64,000 nt of DNA from Sycon ciliatum (taxonomy: Eukaryota > Porifera > Calcarea > Leucosolenida > Sycettidae): assembly GCF_964019385.1 (NCBI RefSeq), contig NC_088653.1, positions 15,174,154-15,238,153 of the forward strand, written 5' to 3'. The notes beneath the pieces were generated by a model. The model worked only from the letters and a program-made list of their open reading frames with translations, was not told the origin of the DNA and did not search any database. Position 1 is the first letter of the stretch. Each line of letters opens with the position of its first letter. Of this stretch, positions 44,684 through 55,997 are shown one piece after another. Both the position numbers and the translations under genes were made by a program.

Positions 44684-45212
44684 GACGTCACCATCACCAG
44701 TGCTGTCAGACGTCACCATCACCAGTGCTGTCAGACGTCACCATCACCAGTGCTGTCAGACGTCACCATCACCAGTGCTGTCAGACGTCACCATCACCAG
44801 TGCTGTCAGACGTCACCATCACCAGTGCTGTCAGACGTCACCATCACCAGTGCTGTCAGACGTCACCATCACCAGTGCTGTCAGACGTCACCATCACCAG
44901 TGCTGTCAGACGTCACCATCACCAGTGCTGTCAGACGTCACCGTCACCAGTGCTGTCAGACGTCACCATCACCAGTGCTGTCAGACGTCACCATCACCAG
45001 TGCTGTCAGACGTCACCATCACCAGTGCTGTCAGACGTCACCATCACCAGTGCTGTCAGACGTCACCATCACCAGTGCTGTCAGACGTCACCATCACCAG
45101 TGCTGTCAGACGTCACCATCACCAGTGCTGTCAGACGTCACCATCACCAGTGCTGTCAGACGTCGCCATCACCAGTGCTGTCAGACGTCACCATCACCAG
45201 TGCTGTCAGACG
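44684..45212 (+). repeat. 25-bp minisatellite in the integrase tail, about 21 copies
   Basis: The unit is CAGACGTCACCATCACCAGT + GCTGT. Because 25 is not divisible by three, successive units are read in all three phases, giving the period TSPSPVL / SDVTITSAV / RRHHHQCC. All three frames stay open through most of the array. The integrase enters in one frame, which stops at 45213; the downstream tail is open in another. Confidence 0.95.
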
Positions 45213-45260
45213 TAGGAGAGTCGTCACTGGTCAGTGATTTTCCGGCTAGCGTCTCGCCAC

Positions 45261-46190
45261 AGTCTGCTACTGTACAAGTGGAGGCGGATCCTCCTTGTGA
45301 GCAGTCTGCTACTGTACAAGTGGAGGCGGATCCTCCTTGTGAGCGGTCTGCTACTGTACAAGTGGAGGAGGATCCTCCTTGTGAGCAGTCTGCTACTGTA
45401 CAAGTGGAGGCGGATCCTCCTTGTGAGCAGTCTGCTACTGTACAAGTGGAGGCGGATCCTCCTTGTGAGCAGTCTGCTACTGTACAAGTGGAGGCGGATC
45501 CTCCTTGTGAGCAGTCTGCTACTGTACAAGTGGAGGCGGATCCTCCTTGTGAGCAGTCTGCTACTGTACAAGTGGAGGCGGATCCTCCTTGTGAGCAGTC
45601 TGCTACTGTACAAGTGGAGGCGGATCCTCCTTGTGAGCAGTCTGCTACTGTACAAGTGGAGGCGGATCCTCCTTGTGAGCAGTCTGCTACTGTACAAGTG
45701 GAGGCGGATCCTCCTTGTGAGCAGTCTGCTACTGTACAAGTGGAGGCGGATCCTCCTTGTGAGCAGTCTGCTACTGTACAAGTGGAGGCGGATCCTCCTT
45801 GTGAGCAGTCTGCTACTGTACAAGTGGAGGAGGATCCTCCTTGTGAGCAGTCTGCTACTGTACAAGTGGAGGCGGATCCTCCTTGTGAGCAGTCTGCTAC
45901 TGTACAAGTGGAGGCGGATCCTCCTTGTGAGCAGTCTGCTACTGTACAAGTGGAGGCGGATCCTCCTTGTGAGCAGTCTGCTACTGTACAAGTGGAGGCG
46001 GATCCTCCTTGTGAGCAGTCTGCTACTGTACAAGTGGAGGCGGATCCTCCTTGTGAGCAGTCTGCTACTGTACAAGTGGAGGCGGATCCTCCTTGTGAGC
46101 AGTCTGCTACTGTACAAGTGGAGGCGGATCCTCCTTGTGAGCAGTCTGCTACTGTACAAGTGGAGGCGGATCCTCCTTGTGAGCAGTCTG
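45261..46190 (+). repeat. 42-bp minisatellite in the integrase tail, 22 copies
   Basis: The unit encodes SATVQVEADPPCEQ (14 residues; the Ala is Glu in two copies). It keeps frame for every copy number and is followed by a basic end, RRSSRRSVRLDRLI, then a stop near 46288, the usual style of a gypsy integrase C-terminus. Copies are almost identical, so amplification is recent relative to the frame breaks. Confidence 0.95.
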
Positions 46191-46443
46191 CTCCTGAAGT
46201 TGGTTTACCACAGGTCGAGAACACTTCCTGTGAAACCACTGTTAGACGTTCGTCTCGGCGTAGTGTTCGTCTTGATAGACTGATTTAACAGCTTTGAGCA
46301 GTTTCCTGATATGTCATTGCTGGACTATTTGGCGAACTAGTAATTATTACCATGTACAATAGTGTGCATGATCCTTGGTATGGCTAATTGACTTGAGGAG
46401 TCAGCTTATGCAGTCAGATTGCTTATGGTTTTTGAAGTGCATT

Positions 46444-49400
46444 GTTAAAGGGGAACTACACCCAAAAATCAAAACTTCATGGTCCGTAGAGTTTTGGACG
46501 CTGAGTCGAATGGTGAAGGTCCCACTTCGATCCGACCAAGCGTTCTTGAGATATATCAGTTTGCAATTGTCCTTTTCGGGTCCGTGCCGTGACGTCACAA
46601 ACCCGTGACGTCATTGAGACTTGGTGATCCTTTGGTAGTGACTTTACTCCCTCGCACCCAGACGCTGATTTTTTGGAAACAAGTTTCTATACTTCCGATG
46701 GGAGAATCCGACATGGCAGTGCATTTCGGCGTGGGCAGGTCAAATTGTAGAATATCGCATCGAGTGAATTGCTTTATCTGAGAGAGGAGATGTTCGTGCC
46801 CTTGAGACCCGAAGTCCCGTTTCCATACGACAAAATTTAGGAGCTCTGCGCTCAGCGCTTTTTCAGGGTATGAATTTCGGGTTGTTCTGGTCGGGTCGCA
46901 GCGTCGCGGATTATTCCATCGTCTTCAGCGTCGAAAAACTACTGGCCATGTGAAATTACAAGGCGGTGAGACGCTTTCGTCTTCCTCTACGAGCGAATTT
47001 GTTCTGCGCCAGCATACCTAAGTATGCAATTTCGTACGCGCAGTTCGAGTGACGAGGCGTGTGCACTGTGCACTGTACTGCATGCACGGACTGTGCGGTC
47101 GTTCTCGATTCTCCCATCGCTCCCATTCATTTCTGTTTCCAGCAAAAGTCCAACTTGGCGCACTTCAAATCACTATAACTCAAGAATGGCTGGGCCGATT
47201 CGAATAATACTTACAGATTTCCTATGTACTACGCCTGGGAGAATCGAATGAGACCAAAATCGAAGCGATCGGAGCAAGTTTTGGAAATTGGGTGTAGTCA
47301 CTACCTTTGGCCAGATCCAGAAACACTGGGATTTCGCATCTTCTTTCTGTTTGTCCATGGAAGAAGAGGGTATTTGTGTCATCATGGCTTCTGGCTGTGT
47401 TGTTGGCTACTATAATCTTACTGGTAACCCCCCTGGGATGAACCTGCACCAATTTCTGAAGGATTGTGCTTGGCACAGGCCGAGCAGTGCACCATAGCAG
47501 CTATCAAGCGACATAATTATTTGCTTGACAATTTAGGGACTACAATGTAAATCCTTCGCGTGTGTTCCAGCCATTTGGCAGAGGAGGATTTTCAGGAGGA
47601 ATATTATGGCACTCATCCGATGCGGACGCTGGTGGATGAAACTGTGGTGCGTCCTTTTTCGCACGCCACACTGTGAAGTGTCAGTCGAAAAGCGGAGGTG
47701 AGTGCAATATTTCAAAAACACTAGCTACTGTATGTAGTTCTTTCTTTTCCAAAGCATTTGTAGAATTGTTTTGGACTACATCACTACGAAATGTGAAGCT
47801 TTCCGAAACCGGCCTGATGAGGTGGACGGCAGTAGATCTCCTGTTTCCCTAGGCTATGCTGCGTGCGATCGATGAACCTGTCTGCGATTGCTGTTCTTGA
47901 TTTTACAGGAAGAAGATCAAGAGCGGCTGTACCATCGGTCGCAGTGACTCACTGTTGAGCTACGACCACTGCCACCGCCCCAAGGTTATAGGAAGGACTG
48001 TTTGCAGCGCCAGCGCCTCTAGCTGGCATGTTTTTTTTCCTGTATGAACACACAGTATGTACTGCTGATAAGCTACATCACGCAATGACCCGCAGTTCAA
48101 GGAGAGAAGATAGTCCACATACCGGCAACGGTGTACACCTATTCGGGAACTCGTTGGGTTTTCTCAGTATGGATGCAGATGAGAGCCAGACATTATTATT
48201 ATTGTGTGTATGCGTGCAAGCGCGTGAGTGTGCGCGCACGAGCGTGAGTGTGTGCGTGCGCGCGCCCGTGCGCGCACGTGAGTGTGTTTGCGCGCACGCG
48301 CGTGAGAGACAGACATTATTATTATTGTGTGTGTGGGTGCACGCGCGTGTGTATGCGCGCGCACGCGCGTGACACTGAGTGTGTGTGCGCGCGCATGCGC
48401 GTGAGTGTGTGTGTGTGCGCGCACTTGCGTGAGTGTGTGTGCGCGCACATGCATGTGCTTTTGTGTAATGTAATAATTATAACATTCCAAATATATTCAC
48501 GTCATCTATTCTGTGTTCTCCTTTATGTCATTCTCTCCCCATTTGCGGGAGGGACATGGAATGACAAGTAGTAGATGCATTGCCGTTAGTGATCCTGAGG
48601 GATGTGTGGGTATGCAACCAAGTGCATGAGTGCGCGCATGTGTGCGTGCACGAGCATGTGCACAGGCACTTGTATGCTTATGCACTCGTGTGCGCACGCG
48701 CTTGTGAAATTGCGTGTCTGCGTGCGTGAGCATGTGTGACTACTATACTATGTGCCCACCAAGGTGAGCACATGTGCGTGCGTGTGTGTGGGGTGCAGGC
48801 GGATATGTGCACACATTTTAGAATGATAATCAAAGACAGAGCTGTTCCGGTAATGCAGTCATGAGACACCACAGTAAGGCAAAACGCACTCAATATGCTA
48901 CTGTGCTGCTGCTGCTGCTGCTGCTAGAGTGCACAGCGTAATTGTTGGTACACAGCTACGTGAAATACAAGAGAACGTCTCAGCATTCTGTAAAGACTAA
49001 GTGATAATGCAAAAGGTGAGAATGTATTTCGCCACAATACGAATTGAGTGCAGTCCACTTATGTGAGATAAAGCACAAGTGAACCGATACACATTGCACG
49101 ACTTGCACGGAGATAATGCTAGCCATGTTACGCAGCAAACTCCATGTACAGGAGTACGAGTGAGGAGACTATTGATCTGAGTACTGTGCGAATACAAAAT
49201 TTCACACAATTTACGATATGAAGAGAACGATTCGATTTGTGAGCATTACGTAGGACTATACTGTGAAAACACTTACGGATTGTCAGGGTTGTCTGAGCTG
49301 CTTTGGCTGCCGCTTCATTTCGAAATAGCCCAGCCAACCGGTTGCCAGATGTTGCTGATGGAGAGCGACTTCTCCAATTGCAGTAATTTCTGCTTCATCC

Positions 49401-49818
49401 ACATTTACAGCCCGATTGGAAGCCACCGCTTGCGCTGCCATATCCTTTCCTGAAAATTTCGGCTCATGCCCGAAGCCAAACATTTTCAGCTCAGGCTCTG
49501 AGCTTTCAAGCTCGTCTGATACGTCGGAATCGCTCATGGTGAGGACGTCTTTGTCAGAACTATTCCTTTCACATACCAAAATACCTGTACTTCTGAGCTT
49601 GGCCCAGGCAAGCAAGTCTCAATGACGTAGAAGGGTGTGTTGGGGGTGTGTCGCGGCCGCATGACGTCATGGCGCGTCCCCCGAAAGTACAATTTAAACC
49701 GAAGATATCTCAGGAACGCTTGGTCGGATCGAAGTGGGACCTTCACCATTCGACTCAGCGTCCAAAACTCTACGGACCATGAAGTTTTGATTTTTGGGTG
49801 TAGTTCCCCTTTAATATT
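46444..49818. mobile_element. TTAA-flanked DNA element with about 140-bp inverted ends, nested in gypsy
   Basis: The left end AGGGGAACTACACCCAAAAA (from 46448) and the right end (complement from 49814) are inverted repeats of about 140 bp, and TTAA flanks both (46444-46447, 49815-49818). TTAA targets are used by piggyBac and by Kolobok/T2 elements; an AGGGGAACT start is closer to the latter. A minus-strand frame near 49615-49283 (SDSDVSDELESSEPELKMFG, followed by a GTAAGT-type donor) may be a relic of an encoded protein. No transposase recognised. Confidence 0.85.
48195..48450. repeat. GTGTGC/GCGC-rich microsatellite
   Basis: Alternating purine-pyrimidine sequence (GTGTGCGCGCACG) with two ACATTATTATTATTGTG blocks. 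A (CTG)8 run is at about 48902-48925. Lies inside the TTAA-flanked element. Confidence 0.9.
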
Positions 49819-49975
49819 GACCGACGGATTCCTGCGTCCGATTATGTTATTGTAGTGCTCTGTCAAAGTTTAAGAATTCACATACGATAGAACTTATTTT
49901 ATGTGTTGCTTCAACGATTTTGAGGTATCTTAATTGTGGTAGAATATTCCCTGGAACATTCTTGAAAGGGGGCAG

Positions 49976-50160
49976 TTGTTGTGTATGCAAGTTAGTCATA
50001 ATATATCTACTACACCGTTTGCTACTGTATTGCGCATGCTCGCATATTGTTGTTGCTGCTTTACCTGACCAAGAGTAATGTCTTCCAAATGCTAGTGTTT
50101 GTGCGTGCCAGAGAGAACGCATGAATATAATGGTATGTTAGTCCACAAGGGGACATAACA
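49976..50160 (+). repeat. gypsy 3' LTR
   Basis: It follows the polypurine tract GAAAGGGGGCAG, starts TTGTTGTGTATGC and ends GGACATAACA. Its last 96 bp match the 5' end of the element. About 184 bp, which is short for this class. Confidence 0.75.
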
Positions 50161-50164
50161 GACT

Positions 50165-50640
50165 GAGTGTGTAGTTTGTCTGTCAATGAGTGAGTGTGTA
50201 GTCTGTCTGTCAATGAGTCGGAGTGTGTAGTGTGTCTGTAAATGAGTGAGTGTGTAGTGTGTCTGTCAATGAGTGAGTGTGTAGTGTGTCTGTCAATGAG
50301 TGAGTGTGTAGTGTGTCTGTCAATGAGTGAGTGTGTAGTGTGTCTGTCACTGAGTGAGTGTGTAGTGTGTCTGTCAAAGAGTGAGTGTGTAGTGTGTCTG
50401 TCAATGAGTGAGTGTGTAGTGTGTCTGTCAATGAGTGAGTGTGTAGTGTGTCTGTCAATGAGTGAGTGTGTAGTGGGTCTGTCAATGAGTCGGAGTGTGT
50501 AGTGTGTCTGTCAATGAGTGAGTGTGTAGTGTGTCTGTAAATGAGTGAGTGTGTAGTGTGTCTGTCAATGACTGAGTGTGTAGTGTGTCTGTCTGTCAAT
50601 GAGTGAGTGTGTAGTGTGTCTGTCAATGAGTGAGTGTTTG
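50165..50640. repeat. 27-bp minisatellite, about 17 copies
   Basis: The unit GTGTGTAGTGTGTCTGTCAA + TGAGTGA begins within a few bases of the LTR end. Frames stay open (9-residue period SECVVCLSM), without gene context. Occasional units carry TCGGA or GTAAATG variants. Confidence 0.93.
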
Positions 50641-50649
50641 GTTTTCACT

Positions 50650-51485
50650 ATTTCAGTTCGTTGCCTCAAGAAGTACAAAGTACGAATATAAAGGAGAACA
50701 AATGTGTGTGTAGTGTGTCTGTCCATGAGTAGGTGTGGCACCATATCGTACCCAATGCTGCTGGTTTGCCTTGGTGGTTTGGGGACTTGCACCATCGTGC
50801 TGGTAGAACAAGGGATTCCCAGCTTCAAGATTCCCAGCACCACACCGGAACAACCAAAACTTCACTCGCATTGCATCGAAAACACCGTTCTTTCTCGACA
50901 CGGCGTTCCCATACTCCTCTGCCATGCACGCGTAAGGCCACACGTTTTTATTTCTATATTTCTCGTCACCCGCACGCATACAATTCAGGAGTCTGGAAGA
51001 AAAAAAGAAAAAAAACTGTGCTGCACTGACTGTGCATGTGGGGACCAGCACACCCAAGCACATGTACATAATGTGGCCTGGCCTGCACGACATATGATGC
51101 GAGGTTCGGCATTTTGTGCGCAATCTAGCTGCACATGCACAGATTGTGACAGAAGCTCCTACCACATACTATTTGCTAACTGTGGACGGTATTTTGCATG
51201 GTGTATTGGTAGATTTTAGTGTGGACAAACGTCTAACAAACTTTCTTTTTTCGGTCATTTTTTATTTTTTCCACCTCTCGCGTATGTTTTTAGATTTTTA
51301 GGTGACGAGAAACATAGAAATAAAAACGTGTGGCCTAACAGTAACGCTAACCAGGATGTCAGTTTCCCTGCAGATCCCATCCCAAAAAGGTCGTAGACAT
51401 TGCAATTCAACTCGTGCTGTTTTTTCTTGGCTCCTATAATTTTGCCATTTCTATTTTTGAGTGTGCCAATCTGTCCACAGATCAA
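50650..51485. other. No gene recognised
   Basis: Open frames exist on both strands (for example minus 50653-51165) but lack family motifs; a short A/T-rich retroposon-like patch lies near 50995-51020. Part of the large inferred intron. Confidence 0.4.
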
Positions 51486-51489
51486 ATTC

Positions 51490-51504
51490 ACACTCACACA
51501 CTCA

Positions 51505-51551
<47 letters not shown>

Positions 51552-51596
51552 ACTCACACAAACACAGACACACACACACGTACACACACACACACA
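51490..51596. repeat. (CA)n microsatellite
   Basis: CACACA with CTCACA and CGTACA interruptions, about 110 bp upstream (in plus coordinates) of the lectin-like exon's donor. Confidence 0.95.
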
Positions 51597-51707
51597 AAGT
51601 TACTCACGCAAGCGAACACATGGACTCACAGGTACAAACACACATGCACATGGTGGGTGTTGTGTTGTATTTTGGCTTTTGATGGAAGAAGACATGGTGA
51701 CCCTTAC

Positions 51708-51986
51708 CTGGTGAAATTCTACACACAACGCTGTGTTTGTGTTCGGGTCGATATGTAGTGTCGTAGAAAAGCGAGTCAGTTGCCAAATGATAGCGTCGCC
51801 TAGCTCCCTTAGAATCTCTCAACCAAGCAACGGATGCACCAGTGGTTGGAAAGATCTCTCTCACGCATTGGGTCGTTGTTGGGATCTCTCCATTGAACAA
51901 CCTACACAACTGCACCGCTCCAGAAACGGATTTTTTGACGGGAAAGTACCGGATGATTGTCGTCGGTTCAGAGTGGCATTGCAGTT
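51708..51986 (-). CDS. C-type-lectin-like exon 3 of the receptor (phase 1-1)
   Basis: The exon is 93 codons with acceptor TTCATTTTTAACAG and donor CAG/GTAAGG, phase 1 at both ends. It reads LQCHSEPTTIIRYFPVK, then AVQLCRLFNGEIPTTTQC, ASVAWLRD and HSVVCRIS. The order C ... RYF ... A-V-x-x-C-x-x-x-N-G-x-I ... W-L ... V-V-C is shared position for position with 54914-54621 and more loosely with 58615-58298. It looks like a C-type-lectin-like fold lacking the classical calcium/sugar residues. It splices in phase to the stalk exon 13.8 kb away. Confidence 0.68.
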
Positions 51987-52149
51987 CTGTTAAAAATGAA
52001 AACGTACACAGGAAAAGAATGAAAATCGAAATTAATGACTTACACTCTATCCAACACGGCTCAAAGGTAGACCATCGCTAATGCTCTTGTATTTGCATTT
52101 GTATTTATTCAACATTTCCTGGCTCGTCAAACGACTGCCAATGAATGTG

Positions 52150-52360
52150 AAATCCTTACGATCTATCGTCCGTTGTTCTGCTTCGACTACCATAGCTTTG
52201 AGGTAAAAATTATTTGTACTTTGATCTCTGGCTACGCATGATGGCATCAGTGAGCCAAACCGCCGCCAAAGACTGATGTCATAAAGTAAAACTCCGCCGT
52301 GGGCTGGGGGATCGTCGAGTTGCACACTCTTGGTTATGTACTTTGTTATCATGAGGTTCG
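52150..52360 (-). repeat. Dispersed repeat, partner of 15620-15800
   Basis: The complement shares GTACATAACCAAGAGTG, GCAACTCGACGATCCC and CGTAGCCAGAGATCAAAG with the 15.6-kb copy. It is open in one frame (VQLDDPPAHGGVLLYD), but the other copy is riddled with stops, so coding is unlikely now. Confidence 0.65.
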
Positions 52361-52377
52361 GCATCATTTTCTCCGTG

Positions 52378-52421
52378 CTGCGCTGATGAGCCCACGAAGG
52401 ACAGAACAGTGTTGTCCGCAG
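52378..52421 (+). ncRNA. Decayed hammerhead ribozyme
   Basis: CTGCG (52378-52382), CTGATGA (52383-52389), GCCC-ACGAA-GGAC (one mismatch), AGAA where GAAA is required (52403-52406), CAGTGTTG, TC, then CGCAG (52417-52421). Flanks (AGGTTCGGC...TCATTTTCTC) match those of the intact ribozyme at 34766-34811. Two core changes should abolish cleavage. Confidence 0.7.
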
Positions 52422-52699
52422 ATCGAGTGTACATACTTTACGCAGGATAGTTCCGATGGCCTTGAAGAACAGTCAAGAGTTTTAACAATAATAAAGCAAA
52501 TGAAGAGCTGCAATGACAAACACAGTAAATCCAATTGTTTTGTCACTTTAGAGTTGACATTGAATTTGAATGAGATCACTCTTCCAGCTGGTATCCGTAT
52601 CTTCACTTTATGGCCCTTAGCGGCGTTTTCAATGCAGCCTTTTTGTGCGATTTCTACAGCTGTGTACTCACCGCTTGAAACTACAATTAGTACCCCACA

Positions 52700-53605
52700 G
52701 GGTGATTCTCTCTCTCCCCGGTGTGGTCTGTCATATACTCAGAGGCAGCACTGAGAGATCTGAGGAGCACCCAGCTGGCACAAAACAGACCGCCGATGGA
52801 TCAAAACATCAACATTCCTTTTAAGCTTGTCTACGCAGATGACACAGATTTCATAAGCCTTAGTCGTCAATGGCTCACGGACCTCGAACCCCCACATAAA
52901 CCACACTCTCGGCCTGTGGGCCCTGAGAGTCAACAACACCTTAAAACTGAGTGGACAGAGCTGGGTCGATCTGTAGACAGTGTTGACAAGCGCTGGAGGG
53001 CATCGCGAAAGCTGGGCTCACTTCTGGGCGACATTGAGAATGTGACACGGCACAGGCAATTGGCCGAGGCTGCATTCCGATCCAAGCAGTCTTTTTGGAA
53101 GCGCCGAGGACTGATCCGAGAGCCTCTGAGGCTGTTCTGTGCCTATAATAGACTGCCACTGCTATATAATTCAGGCACCTGGGGCCTGACGGTTGCTAGC
53201 GAACGCTCCCTGAAACGCTTTCCATAGAAGGCAGCTCATGTCACTTCTCGGCGTCACATGGCCACAGAAAATTAGTAATTTGGCTTTGTATGCCCGATGC
53301 AGAGCGGAGCCAGTGTCAGGCTTGATCCGAAATTCACGCTGGAGCCTATTCGGGCATGTGCTTCGCCTGGGTAAGGACACGCCTGCATGATCGAGCATGG
53401 AACAATACTTTCAGGCACACGAGGGGAGGTATCATGGGAGGCCGAGGGTGACACTGCCAATAAAGCTCCACACCGATCTGTCCCAGTCGAACTATGGGCA
53501 GCTGCGGAGTGCCGAGGACTTGCGCCGTCTGGAGCGGATTGCTGCAGACTGTCCTGCATGGAACGCGCTGGTGAAGAGTGTTTGTGCACACCCTCGTCAT
53601 GAGTA
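52700..53605 (+). pseudogene. Non-LTR retrotransposon 3' fragment
   Basis: KLVYADDTDFISLSR holds the reverse transcriptase YADD box (about 52828). After shifts come RNSRWSLFGHVLRLG (about 53332) and GRPRVTLPIKLHTDLSQ, with AWNALVKSVCAHPRHE before a stop near 53604, as in LINE C-termini (GHVLR, then W). It is 5' truncated and frame-broken, and a different family from the 60-62 kb LINE. Confidence 0.8.
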
Positions 53606-53609
53606 GAAA

Positions 53610-54540
53610 CAGCCATGACACCCTTATAAACTCATACCGTATGTCAGCGCCTTTAAAGCCATGATTTTATATTCGAAACACTGCTGCTTTCCTAGCTATT
53701 TCAGATGCAAAATGACTCACCCACTACGCCATGCTGCAAAAGTCAAAGTACACACCGAGATTTCAATCTGTTGAGTCCGAAGAAGGACGACTGACGACAT
53801 CTTCTCCAGACATTACAACGGACATCGGGAACAAGTTATTGGGAACAATATTTATTATAGACGACGAGACAAGAGACCAAGACAAACGAACGACTAGAGT
53901 TGAAGAGTGAAATTATTGAAGAGAGAGAGCTCGACTGAGAAACAACACAATATAAAGGGCCTTGGTAGCTATGGCAAACATGGGCGCGCAAGTAGCTACC
54001 CAGGCCAACGAAACGAAAAGTGAGTATGACGTAGTACGGGTGCATGCAGGCCGGCCAGCTTAGGAAAGTCTGTAGGTAAGATTGTACGGGAGGAGGCACC
54101 TAACAAATCTAAATCCACTTGTTAACCCTTTCTCGGCTTTCCTGGAAGTTTGAAGCCATGGCTTTATAACCGAGACTGGCTTTAAAATCGAATATACCGC
54201 CATGGCTTTAAAGGTGCGGATATACGGTAACAACCATTCTATAATAATATTACTATTTATATCTTTTCATAATTATCTCGAAACTCAACCTCACCACCAC
54301 TACACAAAGGTCGTTGACGCTGCAACTTTCTGCACTCACACCACCTCATTCATTATACATTATACTTATCTGGCCATCCATTGACCATGTTGCTATATGA
54401 AGAGACAATAATGATGATGCTTTCCCAATGAGACCAATTTTATGATGCTCCATGTTACTGAAGCATTAACTTTGATCATTGGTTTGTAGAGCCCCATTCT
54501 CTAGAAGATATCTTCATCTGCTCTGTTTCAATGTCCAGCA
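53610..54540. other. No gene; repeat fragments
   Basis: 53925-54095 resembles 9935-10120. CTGTTGAGTCCGAAGAAGGA at 53768 looks like a ruined hammerhead. CCATGGCTTTA recurs near 54155-54210. Confidence 0.45.
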
Positions 54541-54620
54541 TTATAAGCGAACGTGTGGATCAAGCATAATTGCTTGGTTGCCGCTGCCGCGGAAATGCGT
54601 ATAATAATACCAATACTCAC

Positions 54621-54914
54621 GTTTAGGCAATTCACACACAACCTTGAGTTCGGTCGTCAGGGTTAAAGTAGCTATGTTGTATTTGGCACCATTGGATCCA
54701 ATTCCAACCTCAAGGGATTCACCGCCATGTTGCAACCATGCTATGGGCTTCGTACCCACTCTGTGGCCAATGTCTTCCATAAACCTTATTGGGCACGACG
54801 TCGTCAGAGGTATATCTCCGTTCACCTTGGCACACATGGCTACGGCTTCCCAATAGGGCAATTTGATGTCAAAGTACCGAAGTCTTGTATTGCTTGATGG
54901 ACATTGGAAATCCT
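54621..54914 (-). CDS. C-type-lectin-like exon 2 of the receptor (phase 1-1)
   Basis: The exon is 98 codons with acceptor GGCTTTTGCTGTGGTTGCAG and donor GTGAGT, phase 1 at both ends. It reads EDFQCPSSNTRLRYFDIK, then AVAMCAKVNGDIPLTTSC, PIAWLQHGGESL, TLTTELKVVCELPK. The cysteine at residue 5, the A-V-x-x-C helix, NGDIP, A-W-L and final V-V-C align with 51986-51708. I see no EPN/QPD or WND calcium motifs, so ligand type is open. It is the clearest of the three paralogous modules. Confidence 0.72.
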
Positions 54915-55149
54915 CTGCAACCACAGCAAAAGCCAGCAGTAAGAGCTCGGAATCAGGATTCTGGGCCCTGCGTTCCAGAGGTGGGGATTATGGAGGTGCA
55001 GGAGTTCTGGTTTCCCGTGTTTGCAGAATCCGATGGTTGCGGACGAGGGGGGGGGGGGGGGTGCTGGAATCATTCACCCCAAGCCTCAAGTCGTCATACT
55101 GTCGACTTCACGCCAATCCACGATCCTACACTTTTAAGTTTTTAACCAG

Positions 55150-55960
55150 CTAACCAGATTGATGGATAACCCTTCGGTGAAAGGGTGGATTTAAAAGACA
55201 TGAAGATAAAGAGGGGAAGATTGAACGGCTTGTTTCATCCGCGCATCTCATTAGCAGCAGAGTACCACAAAGATCTCGCCGAGCACCTACACTCTACGTT
55301 TTTTTTTACACCAAACGCAACAATTATTTATTTGGGAAAAATGAGAAAAAGCAAAACAAAGACAATTGTACAACTAACACGGAAAATGATCACCATGCAA
55401 AATATCCACTTATTCAATATGCGCTTCCGCCACTGCACCTGCACTCTAGTTATATAGTAGTACTTCTCGAAGTAATAGTATTTATTATTTTAATAGGGAA
55501 CTCTACAGACGGTGTCGTCTTATTCCAGGAAGCCCTACTCTTCGTGATATACATGTACATTAATCCCCCCCCCCCCCCACACACACATATATACACATAT
55601 ACCCATATACAGCTACACGCACACGCACAAACACATATACAGCTACGCACACACACCCAGACACATTATTCTTAGTCGTAGTAGTTCGTTTCTGTTTTCA
55701 GCTAATGTCACACTACTCTATCCAACGTCGATCCCTGTCCCCGGATGCGAACCGTTCGCTGTGTTGATCGCAGTCAGAGCTCTCTGATGTTGATGCTTTG
55801 AGCTGGTGCCTTGTCATTCATTAGACATAATTGCCATCGGTTAATCCAGTAGGTCTGAGCTCTGCTGACGAGATCTAATAAAATCCAAACAGCTACCTGT
55901 TCGAAGGTTGACTACTTGGTCCGCGTCACCAATATTGTCGCTTATCTTTCAGTTTATTAT
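55150..55960. other. Intron sequence, no gene recognised
   Basis: Contains a poly(C)/(CA) patch at 55565-55590 and A/T-rich retroposon-like sequence near 55300-55345. No supported exon. Confidence 0.4.
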
Positions 55961-55997
55961 TACAGGGTGCGACAGAGCTCTCGGCCATTGAAGAACA

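Larger units (their letters stand above)
40849..50160 (+). mobile_element. Ty3/gypsy LTR retrotransposon, inactive, with nested insertion
   Basis: Order gag, CCHC, protease, reverse transcriptase, RNase H, integrase identifies a Ty3/gypsy element. The two ends share 96 bp (40849-40944, 50065-50160) ending GGGGACATAACA. A polypurine tract AAAGGGGGCAG (49965-49975) precedes a 3' LTR starting TGTTGTGTATGC. The coding region has at least five frame breaks and two in-frame TGA stops. It lies inside the large inferred intron of the minus-strand receptor gene, antisense to it. Confidence 0.93.

Noticed and set aside
45181..46239. Antisense Cys/Ser/Gly-rich frame over the 42-bp array
   Set aside because: Shadow of the gypsy integrase-tail repeats.
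47024..47500. Transposase exons inside the TTAA element
   Set aside because: Frames on both strands are short and carry no recognisable catalytic motif.
52047..52367. Protein-coding exon (VQLDDPPAHGGVLLYD...)
   Set aside because: The sequence is a dispersed repeat whose copy at 15620-15800 is full of stops.
53768..53800. CTGTTGAGTCCGAAGAAGGAC as a hammerhead
   Set aside because: Stem II is perfect, but the core A6 is lost (CTGTTGA) and GAAA is replaced by GACT; at most a ruin.
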